A stretch of 64,000 nucleotides of DNA from Sclerurus mexicanus (taxonomy: Eukaryota > Chordata > Aves > Passeriformes > Furnariidae). This document shows positions 50,001-62,000 of the stretch, piece after piece (the first letter of the stretch is position 1; every line of letters starts with the position of its first letter). Below the pieces are notes generated by a model, which saw nothing but the letters and a program-made list of their open reading frames with translations, made no database searches and was not told where the DNA came from. Made by a program: the position numbers and the translations under genes. The DNA is taken from positions 1,054,001-1,118,000 of the forward strand of contig VWZF01001843.1 in assembly GCA_013396755.1 (NCBI GenBank), in the 5' to 3' direction.

Positions 50001-53000
50001 ATCCAAATAAGAAAACTGGGGAGAAACACAGAGGCTGTATATGTTGCCTGAATTACATATGTCCCTTATTTGTTTGGCCTTTAGTTCTGTCTGGATTTTC
50101 AAGCCTGCAAATCAGCACGAGTTCACTTAATTATGTTGTCACTCATCTCCCAGGCAATTACAGTTGTCCATCATGATAATTTCTGTGATATAGGCCCTGC
50201 AATGAGGAGTTCAGATTTCAGTTGGAATAAAAACCACATACTTGCCCAGCATGACCCTTGTATCATAACCCACTGTCCCCAAGCGACCTACATCCTGTGC
50301 CAGGCTTGTTCTTGCACAGTGCTACTTAGTGATAAGCACTGTGTGGGCTGACATACCCCAAGAGAGCCAGATCTAATTATGGCAGAGGATTCAGATGGAG
50401 AAGGCTTTATGGTAATCACTGGTTTCCCCACCTGTGAAAGCCCTGCTGGATTTGACCTTTGGGTCCCTGATTTTCCCGAAGCGTGAGGAAGAAAGGCCAG
50501 GCACAGCTGGGGAGCAGAGCTTGTCTTAGTTCAAAGGCCTGCTGGAAAGCTCAGTGCGGATGCTGAGCATCCTTCCATCACCTTCAGCAGGCTTTTGCTT
50601 TCATGCCTCTCTCAACACACCAGTAAGGACTCTTGGAGGATGTTGTGGCCCATTACGGGACTGGCGTAACATAATGGGTTTAATTTAATACACAAGAACT
50701 AATGCTCTGGCACTGGGGTGTAAATGTAATAGAACAGGAGCTTTCTTCTCTCCCTTCCATCTGATCCCCACTCTGGTTTAACAGAGCTGCTATGTACTGC
50801 ATCCATCCCGTTTGCAATAGAATTACAATATTTAGTCACTTGGGTGACAAAAGTACAACAGATTATTCAGCCAAAGCCATGTTCTGAGTCTGTGGTTTGA
50901 TGAGTGCTTTGTTCAGTCGCAATGTCAGCATGAGCTGCACCACTGCTTGTTCTTACTTCTGCTTTGCCTTGCAGCTGGGCAAAGGGCTGCTTTGGGGAAT
51001 ACATTCAGGCTAAAAATAGCTCAGCAAGAAAGAGTGCTGAAAGAACGTGCTCTTCAAACAACAACGTGAGTGCTGCAGCCTCCCAGTGCACCTCCCTGCT
51101 GAAGGCTATGTGTCAAAATGTATGTTGGAGAGTTTTCCAATGGAAACCACATGGTGGTTATGACCTGGGTCACGCTGTGCAGGTCACTGAAAATGGTTAA
51201 TAATATTTCATTGAAAAGCAATAGGTTTTCTCTTTCTCTACCTTTTTTTCTCCCTCTGAAACAGAAGTAGATCTCTGGAGCCCTGTGTTCTCAGAGAATG
51301 AAAAAGAAAAAAGCAAATGTTACATGTCTCAAATTTGGCCAAACTGAGAACATGGTGGGTTCGATGCTTCAGGACAGGCAAACCAAAGGAATCATATAAT
51401 CCCAGGGGTTTAGTTCTATCCCACTATTGATGTATTACCATTATATTATTTTAAATAGTGACATCGGTCACTGCTCAAGTGATACCAAGATCAACTCTGG
51501 TAGCAACTGCTTGAGCAGCAGTAGGGAGTCTGCAAGTCAATCATTAGTAGACCAGAAGCAAATTTCAGCCCAGTGGTGAGGACTGCCACTGTGCTGAGAC
51601 TTCCCAATGTCCTACTGAACCAGTTCTATATTCCTGGGTGCTTACTGGGCGACTTTATGTTCAAAAGCAAAAGGGAAGGGGAAAAAAAAAGGAAGTTAGG
51701 TTTTAACTTTATATGAGGCATCATTTATTTGATAAAATGTTTGTGCTTCCAGGGAGGCTGAGACTGCTTTGCCAGCCACCCTTAAGCCCCATGAGAAATG
51801 AAATGTCTGTAGGATTGTGACTCAATTTTCTGGGCAGCTGGGAATGCAATTTCAGCTGCTGGAGTGGAAGGGAACAGGGGCAGGAAGACAAAAAGACATC
51901 AGTTTGGACTGTAGCACTAGCTGTATTTGAGTGTATCAAACACATATAGGACACGAATGGAAGTGTGCCAGAATGTCCTGGATTCAGCCAGGATGCTGCA
52001 CAGCCAGCAGTAAGATGCTGCAATACCATCCCTTCAACCTCTGAACAGCTGCCCCTCCCAACAGATGCCACTGCAATGTGCAGCTGTGGGATTTGGGTCA
52101 CTGGAAGAAACCCCAGCTGGATTTGCAGAGAGCAGACAAAGAAATCTCGGCATGCGTGACCTGTCAGCCTGTCTCTGCTGAGTGCATGTCAGTGCTCTCC
52201 TCCCCCTCATTTAATGCAGGGTGGTTTGAGAATGGCCACTCTCACCATGGATAGGAGCTGCTGGGAACTCCCCATGCACTGGGAGTTCTGGAGAATGTCC
52301 TTCCCACTTCCCTGTAAGCTGCACTTGTACATAAAGGACCCCTCGGCAACCTGCAAAGTGACAAATAAACCTCTGCAGGTGTATTTGCCGTTGTGAGGTG
52401 CTGCAGAAAGCAGCAGCCAGGGTTTCCCTGGAGCTGGGGGCATTGAGCTGTGTGAACCTACTAACCCAGTGGCTCTGAGTCCTGGCAGGGTGGATGTGCT
52501 GGGGCACCTTCAAACCCTTGTAATGCCAGGCTTTGTGCCAAGGGACGGTGTTCTTGCTTACTGAAGTACATCAAGGAAAATGGAGTACTTTCCAAGTACT
52601 TTATGTAATCCCTAAAGAAAAAAAACCTAAATTATAGGGATTCCTAAAGTTGCAAATGCTGCTGGGACAGGCAGTCCCTGCTGGGGCCACACACCTGCTT
52701 CCCAGTTGCGGGAATCCCTCTGGGAACATTCCCCCTGGCAAGGCAAGTACTCTCCAGTTCTCGCCTGTCACTCACCCACACGGCGTCTCCAAAGGGATGG
52801 GATATCCCTGCCTTCAGACAGCATTTCGCCATCTGCTGTACTATTTTCTGTCTGCCTCGTGCACGCTGTGGTTGGCCCAGCGTCTGCCAGGACAGGGTTA
52901 GACCAACAGCTTGCCCTTACACTGTCGTGAGCCTCGGCTGGCCAGAGCCACACAGCCTGTGCCCATGGCAGGCTCTGATCCTGCTTCTTTACTGCGTTCC

Positions 53001-56000
53001 CATCGGCTTTCAGTATTTCGGGTTTCTTCAGAATTTCTCTTGAGGGTGCCTTGATTTTTAATGCAAAGGGTGTTCCCACTATGGGAAATTCCATTGACAG
53101 CTCAAAGATGTCTGTGCTCTGTGGAAGTTCGAGTCCCCTGGTCTCAGTAACCATCGAGTTTGTAGCTGTTTCCCCAGCAGCTCTCCTCATGCTCTGCAAG
53201 GCTGGTCTGTATGGTTATCTCTGCTCAACAGAATAGGAAAGTGTGGCAAAGGGTCTTGTCTGGAAAACCAGATTTTGCAGATCCTCCAGGGATTTATTCA
53301 CTTCCCTCTGCAAATGGTATTTCAGTAATTCTGGTTTTCTTTGTTTTTCAATTGGACTGGGTGAGCAGTGTTTGTCACTTGATGCCACAAAATGTGACAC
53401 TGAGCATTGCAGGCAGGCTAACTTAAAGGGAAATGCAGAGAGGATTTGGATTTTAAAATGTTATCCTCATTTTCTGTCTGCTCTTCCCCAAAGCTTTTTG
53501 GGACCCTCCTTAGTTTTCTTTAGGATCCTGTGTTTACTCATAGCCATGTAAATCCAAACCGAATTTGCTGGCAAATTTCAGGTAGAACAGAATATTCTGA
53601 GCTTTTGAAACCTGAGTTCTTGAATAGAATAAATGTTAGAATTTAATTATACAACATTCCCTATTGACCTGAGCACTTAGTTTTGACATTACAGCTATGA
53701 TTTGTTGTGGTACAACACGCACTGTCCCTTACCGTCAAAGCACAAGGCTGTGAGGAAAACATTTGTGACGCCTCTGTGTTCTGATTCTGCTTTCCCACCT
53801 CCGTGTCTCCTTAGAGCTGTTCCCTGCCTGTGGAGTGACTGCTGGGACGGGATGAGCTGGCAGTGCCTTCTCAGGGCTGGAACAGGCCTTGACTCTGCAA
53901 ACCCCCTCCACCACACCCCGCTTTTCTAGGCTTTTGTAGCCTGTTTTTCTCACTGCAGCTGATGCACAGCAAGTCACAGCACCTGAGTGCTGCGCCTCTG
54001 GTCCACCCAGAGTCCCTGCTGACCTGAGCTCCCTGCTCCCGTGCCCCCTGTACACCTCACCTTGCCACTTCCACGTGCCCATCATTCCCTGTTATCTTTT
54101 TCCTTTATGTTGTGAACAGGCTGCTAAAGGGATTTCTTTAAGCTTAATTGCATGATGCCTATAAATATAACTTTCCTTACCACGTTAGTCCTGCTTTGTT
54201 AAACCTTTTCTTGAGAAGGAGGGTTTTTCCCCAGTTGGGTGGTATTCCAGGGATAATTATAACAACAGTGTGCAGTGTGGCCTGGCCAGAATGTGGCTTT
54301 TGGAGACACCCCTCAAATTAGCCTGATCTTTGCAACAGGCCAGCTGCTCTCTGCAGACACTGCTGGGAGAGTCTGGCTTTTTCCTTTTTTTAAATATTAT
54401 TTTAAACATGATTTCTGAGAAACTAATGAAGTATTCATTCATTCAGAATTTAATTTGCTTAATGAATATGATCATCTCAACCAAATGGTGGTTCATCTGT
54501 GTGCCATGCAGTCTTGATTTTGAGCTGTTTTCCAACAGTGAGGCACTCATGGTTTGTTCTGCTGTTGGTCTCTTGGCCCGGTAGTATTTTGTATGGTATT
54601 AACAAAACAAAGGAACATCTTTGCACGACAACAGATTCACTACATAGAAGTACCTGTTTCTAACGTGATTTAAGACTCAGATTTTGCCATCTTGCTGGTT
54701 CTTGTTTTTAGTTGCCTTTATACAGTCCTCTGCATAAGTGGATTTTTAAGAGAAGGAGATCCTCAACCTCCAAAGGTGTCATCTGTTTCTTATTAAATTC
54801 CCTGGATAAATACTTGAGCATGGAGTGATAAATCTGAGAGTCCTTTTTTTGTCTTTTGGTTTGTTACATGTGACAGCTAAAGAAAAAGATTGAAAATAAG
54901 TGTGCTTTTCTGAGAAGGGAAACACTCTCCAGAGTCTGGAAAGGTCAAGGAAGTGTGCTGGCCATTTGGATGAGTCAATTATCCTGATAAACAGATACCG
55001 AAGGAAACTTGCAGTGCTCTGTTTGACACAGGTAGCTCCCAAATGATGGGAAAGCCTCCACAAAACCTGATTATAGAGCTGCAGCTTGCCAGGTGGGCAC
55101 AGGCAATGGAATCAAAAAGTTTTAGCTAGAGCTGTGTGTTAATAACTGATGTCTGTACAATATCTACTGAGCAGTGGTTGACTGAAATCAGTGACCTTCT
55201 GTTCTGACCTGTTTTCTCTCCTTCCCCCCCTCCTATTTTCTAAATATTTATTTTCTGAATTTTTCACTTCCCTTGCCTTCTCTAAAGTTCTCTCAGAAAG
55301 GTGGAAACTCTGCCAGGCTGACCCAGTTTTTCTGTATGAAAGCAGCAAGCCCAAGCCTCCAGTTCCTGGAGGAATTAAAATCCTGAATGAACCAGTCACA
55401 GAAGTTGTGCTCAGAGCCACAGGAGGAGGAAACTGTAGTAACTCTCACAGAATTTGGGGAGGCAGCAACTGCTCTGTATGAATTAGTCTCCTTGGATCAG
55501 ATGTGCTGAGACAGTTCTTGGAAGAGGATCCAAAAACACGATAGAGTTTCTCATGCGAAGGTGCAGATGATGCATCTGCCAACGCTGCCCGTAAATCAGT
55601 GATTGCTCTGAGTGGGACAAGCCTTGTGCCTCCCAGGTATGGTGTGTGCAGATATGACACCCCATAGCAAGGCAGTTTTCTCTTTTCCCTTCTCCAAACT
55701 AAAAGCCACACTTCAAATTTCGTGGGAGAGGTTTCTGTCCACTTAGGTATTCTGCAGGCAATTCCCAGCAACAGTGACGGAGACACTCATTTATATCCAG
55801 TCTGCATTTAAATTTGCTTGGGTTTAAAGGGCAAAGAGGGGGAGAACCAACTCAACACCAAAACTTCCTCTTTTGGTCTTACATGCTTTCAAGTGGCACA
55901 TCTGAAATGGATTTGTATAAACTGAAAAAACATGCAGCCAAAGCCCTTTCTGGCTGAGATTTTGCTCATGCCAGTTCAGTCTTTCAGGTACACACTGTCC

Positions 56001-59000
56001 TTTCTATCTGGCTTCTGTTCCAACTAAGTGAAGTAAGTGCTTGGCTCTAAGTGCATGAAACATTTTTCCTGCATTCCATTAACATGTCTAGGAAAAAAAT
56101 CCCTAATCCTAGATAATCTCAGTAACACAGTGACCATCCCCACAAAGGGATGGATGAGTGAATGCCTGAATCCCTCCCTTCTCAACCCTTGGGTTATCAG
56201 GAGCTCCCAAGTGTTACAGCACCTTGTCCTGGTCAGGTTTTCATCATAAAACAGCACAAATCACTGTGACAACCAGAGCAGCTTACTTTGGTCTCTATCG
56301 ATTAAGCTCTGCAAATTAAATTAAAGTAATTTCTGCCTGTAATTACTTGTGCTGCGAAGTCCAACTAACTTAAGGACCTGAATCATAATCCAGTGCAAGG
56401 TGAGGCATTACAGAGTATTATTGGCTTTCTGTGCATTTCCATTTTGGTTTATGACTGCTTGTCCTTTGACAGGGTTAGAGCCCAGCTCTTCAGAAGTGTG
56501 TGGGTGCCCAGTTTGTGAGGGAGGATCTGAGCCTGAACACATGCCGCTCTTTGTAGGCGGTTTGGCAAAGCAAGTGCACTGTTTTTCTTCCCTAAAATGA
56601 TTTTTTCCTTATTTGCTTACACTTGCTTTAGCAGTTTTCTTGTAAGTTTATTTACGTAATTATGCTCCCCTCTGATGCTCCACAGCTTTGAGAAGTCTGA
56701 TTTGTTTTATTTCTAGTTTCACGTGTGCCACTTATGCCACAAGATCTATTCAAGGAATTGACTCAGTGTCCCAGAAAAGGCCCTGTGTACTCCTCTCCGT
56801 GTTTATACCTGCTGCTCTGCTCTCTCCTTGCCTGCTGTGCTCTGACCTGCTGCCCTTGCCTTCACTGTGCTGTGGAAAACATGTTTGATTATGAATTCCT
56901 GGCACTGCCAGAGAAGTAGAACAGAGCAGTGTGAGGAGATTGTCTTCCCAGAAGACAGTCTTTCATCAGCTGTGCCCTGGGAATTCGGAATTTTATTCTA
57001 TCCCCTGGCAGAAGTTTCTGCCTTTGCAGGGACACTGCCCTGTGTTTGCACAAACACCCACCACTGTCAGCAGGAGGTGTGTGCTGAATTCTTAGCAACA
57101 CACACCTGCCCTGAGAGCAGCCCTGGGTTCTGTGCAAGCATTCTAATCAAAAAATAACACAGGACTAAGCCCTCTCTGTTTCAACCCTTTATAAATGAAT
57201 TAGTGTGTTCAAAAATTCTTGCCAGACAGGCTGTGGGCTGGTCTGAGACAGCAAATTGCTCTTTGTGGTTCAGCTGCAGATCGTGGCTCTTGCCCAGGGT
57301 GCTCCATAATTAATTGTGCAAGCACAGCTTCATTGCTGGAGCTTGCAAGTGCCTCTGGTTAAAGAGCCTCTGTCCAGAGGGCCCGGTGTGCTCACACACT
57401 TGGGTTGGCTTAGGTTTACTTGCTAACCAGGGATTCATTGCAGTGAAGCCCATTCTATTTTTGTGACTATAATACCTGAAAGGGAACAAACCTTTAGAAA
57501 GGGCTCTTCAGCCCTTAAGACAAGGGGACAGCGTAGGCAAGGTACAGCATGTACCAATGTACTTGAACTTCCTCTAATGCTTGTGTCTGAACTGCTCTGC
57601 AGCTCCCTTGGACCTGAAAAGCCCTGTAAACAGGAGGCTGAACTCACTCATTGCTTGGAGACGATAAAACCACTCGAGCCTTCTCCCTTTCTGCCTGATT
57701 TTATCACTGAAGGCTGTCTCAGTAACTCTGGCAGCAGACACTAAACCAGAGCCCCCTTGACCAGGCTGGTGCCACCTGTCACTGTGCCCACAGCAGGGAT
57801 TTCAGCTGTGTGCCACTGCCTGACCCCAGGGAAGGGCACAGGGAATATTAATGCCTGTGGGATCTGGACATCTAAACCCAAACAACAAAAAAATCTCAGC
57901 ATCGTTTTCACCTCCTCCATTCCCAATGATATTTTTCTTTTCCATAAGCTAAAAAGCAGAGGCCAAAAGTGAAAAGGGACAAACCCCCCCAAATTCTCAC
58001 ACAGCACTTGGGCACTGTGCATGCTCTCAATAAAACACTGCAGCCACGCACTGACAGCAGCCCCCAGCTGTTCTCCCCGCCACCATCACGTCTTTGTCTG
58101 GTGCAGAGGAGACGGGAGACTCCCTGGGTTTCCACACACGCCCCCAGAATTAAACTGGCTCTATATATAGCTCATGTCTCATGTGAGAGCTGAGGCTGCA
58201 CAGCCGCCCACGCTGCGCTCCGGGGTTATTTTTAGCACCAGGGAGATGTTACCTGGCTGCCAAATGAGAAGGAAAGGCATTAAACCGTACACGGCTAATT
58301 GGTGGTGACAGCTGAGCTGTTCTTTGTGCCTGCCCCTGCCTTTCTGTCTCTGCAATAAATCTGTGTCAAGTCTTCCCAGCCTCCTGAAATCAGGGCAGTT
58401 CCCTGGTTTTTAGAGCGGTGACTGGGAGTTGGAGCTTCATTGAAAAACATTGCTAAACTGCAGGTGAGTTTAGACTCTAAGCTGGGCTCGGTTCAGTAGC
58501 TACTGAAATTCTGAGTTAGGGCTACTTGTAGTTTGCACACACACATACCCTTTTTGGTCGAACTTTAAAAAAAGCATTCCCCAAAGTTCTGTGGATTCAG
58601 CCCAGTTTCCTGCTGAATCTCTCAGCCTGGAGGGCTGATGCCTTTTCAGTGAGCAAAGCTGCACGGAGACATTTCTGTGAGGAAGTGGCACTCGATGTGC
58701 CGTCCTTGGGAAACAGGGGACAGCTTTTGTGTCATCAGTGGGTAACATTTCCTTTGTGATGGCTCTCTGTTGAACTGTCAGGCTGTATTTTAGGCTGTAA
58801 ATCTGAACTGTTCTTGCTTGGTTTTGTTCTGTCTCAAATAGCACTGCAAACTTCACGCTCTGTTACCTGAGGCTGAGGTACAAACCAGGCTCTAATCTGG
58901 GTGTACATTTAGCCACATCTGCAGTTTCAGGGCAAGTCAACTCAAAAATGCCCCTGCAGGAACCTCAGGGCAGCACTAGAACTACAGATTCCAGATGTGA

Positions 59001-62000
59001 TAAAGTACTGAATAAAGATCACTTTCCAGTGATCTTGCCCCAGCATGATCCTTTTACCCAGGCCAAGATTTTCCATGTGGTAAAGATCAGTTTTAGGTGC
59101 TCAAATTTGGGTTCTGCTCCGTGTCCACAAACCTGTCGTTCTTCCTGTCTGACTCCTTTGATGCCCACGTTTCTAAATCTGAATTCCTGTCTCCATAATC
59201 TAAGTGCCACTTAACACATTGTGTCTACTTATGCAAGCACCCAAGAAGGTGAAACAGGACACGAAGTGAAAATTACAAGTATAATCCTTTCCAGGAATTG
59301 ATGTGTTCATTGAAACATTACATAATAGCAGAGTGTCTTTAACTGTGGCTGTATGAGGCATTCTTGAGAAGTACCAGCCACCCAGGCAGTTCAAACATCA
59401 ACTTTTTATACAGTCAGATATCAAATCTAATTCAGCAACCTTTTCCTGCATCACTTTTCAGTCTAGCAACCATTTTACTCCCCCAGGTTTCAGTTTAAAC
59501 CCCCTGTAGAACAAAATGAGTCTGTAAGACAGAAAGCAGATATTGCAAATAATTGTGCTTGCTAATGTCTTTTCTGCCTCGTGACACAAAGAGCTCCAAA
59601 TTCACTGAATTCCACTGAGGGCTTATTATCTGTGCTCCAAACACATAATAATGGGATCCAAGACCTGTCGGGAGCCCTGTTGCCTAATGCACAGTCGAAT
59701 ATTGCAAGTGCACACCACGCTCTGGGGCACTGGGGATGCATGAATTAAAGAGAAGCACTGCAGCACAGGGAAAGCCAGGAAAAATGGAATCCTGCCATCT
59801 TGGATGGAGGAGCAGGGAGAAGTGCATGTTTCCACGGCAACAAGTGGTAGATTAAATTGGCTGAGAGCACGAAATACAAGAAATACACTTTCCCAAAGCA
59901 GCAATGCGCATAAAATGACTCCTGGAACCCATCCTCACGCTGCTGTCAGTCAATAATAAATCTGAAGTCTGGATTTGCACTGCTGTAAAAGTAGAATCTG
60001 GCTCAAAGATAGAACTCCTCAATCTCTCTTTTGAGATGGAATAAGTGGCAAAGTGAAGAAAAAGAGAGATTTTAGCTTTGACTTCATACACACTCACCAG
60101 AGTGAGAGCAGAGTTGGTTTGCTCAGCAGGTTCACAGCTACTGTCAAAATGTGCTACAACCAGAACCATTTAAAAATGCAGTGGTTTGGAGAAGATGTTA
60201 TTCTTTTGTCTCCCCGTATTTGAAGGTATATCAACACTGTTATTTGGTATATTTTCCACATCAGGTGTGTCAGCAGAGCTTTTCCTCCAGAGTACAGAGC
60301 TAGGCTGTGTTAGGTGTGGGACTGAGGCAATTTGCTAGACAGATACAGACCATCAAATCCCTACAGCTGTGCTGAAAAATACCCATCTTGTAAACAACTG
60401 CCTGTTTTCTTGCCATTTTTATGCCAACAGCTATGAAATAACTACTTTCTAATCTGCCCATACACTATTTTTTTGTGCTAAAGTGCAGGCCTATAGCCTG
60501 ATGGGACATGTGGACTCGTGATTTGCTCTTATGGAAGTGTTGCTAGTGCAGCAGCAGCAACAATATGTTCTTATCTGCACAAAACCCTACTGAGAATAGA
60601 CACTTCTATTGGATCCCATTTCCTGGTCAGTACTTCCCACCTCAGCACTCAGCTTTCAGGTTGTCACAAAGAGACTGTGCTGCACAAGTACCAGTGAGAT
60701 GAATGAATGTAAAGATCTCAAAATCTCAACCAAGAATTTCACTCTCCCCAGTGTGGTTTCATTTCCCCACTACTGCCAGGTTGGGCTCTGAGATGGTCTG
60801 GGTTTTGTGGGATCAGAAACTCCAGAGGGATATGTCTGGGCTTAGACTCTTTGGCCTTTACCAGTACCCATTTTCACTTGGTTGCTTGGTTGGTGGGTGG
60901 GTTTTTTTTAACAACTCCTTGCTCTTCCTGGTGTAAATATTTTCCTGGATATATCCACCACCTGAGCTTGTCTGCACGGTCGTGTTCTATTCTGGTGGAT
61001 GAGTTCAGAGCTGAGCTCTGCCAGGTCCCATATGTGCTGGAAGTTGTGTGGGAGATGGCTCCCAATCTGTTTTGCCATTCCTGGCTATTCCCGCAATCTC
61101 TGTACCGTCTGTTCCCCGAAATGCGCTCAATCTTCCACATTCCAGGAAGAAGGAGCTAAATGAAAGCCTGTTTTCCAGCACTTGAAACAAAAATGGCTTT
61201 TAGCCAACCTCTAGACATCACCAATGAGATCAATGGGCTGCGCCACAGATTGTTCCATAAGACCAGAACAGACAGTGAGGAGGGTCCCTTCACTGCATTC
61301 ACCTACAGATACCTCCTGGCTCCTGGTCATGACCAGCCCTTGCCTTCTCCTGTACAGCAGTTTCCTTTGGAAGTCCTTGTACTGATCCCTGACTTCGGGC
61401 ATGCATCCTTTAAAGTCATTCTTCAGGCTCATTACTAAGCAAGCTAAATGGGAAATGAAAAGGAAGGGATGAAGCCTGTAGTTACAGCACCTGAAGCTGC
61501 AACTCCATTAGACCTTTCACACCAACAGAAGTCAGGCTGGACTGAAAGGAGATGTGACCTTCTAGGCATTTCAGCAGTATGAGATATTGCTGGATATGAC
61601 ATAATCTTCTCATTCAGTGAACACTTGATGATGACTGAACTTGGTTTTAGGGATGCAGTGGGGTGGAAGCCATTTTTGTGTATTTTAGAGAAATAAAACT
61701 AGGCTCCTAACCTGGGAAGAGATCTCCTGAGCCACTGACTGGCCATAATACTGGAATTAGCATTATTGGGGTGTAGCTTGAAGTATTTCCCTGAAATGAA
61801 TACGTGAGGCTTGCAAGGTCCAGATGGTCCAGGTCCATGATGCTTTCCTCCCTATGGGTATTAATGTGACACACCTATGATTTGCTCTGTCTGTAACTCT
61901 TGGAACTGAATGTAAATTGCAATAGGATCTTTTTTATGGGTATGGGATGTACATGTTTTTTGTGACAGGGTCTGTCATCAGCACTGTGTTGTGCAGTCAC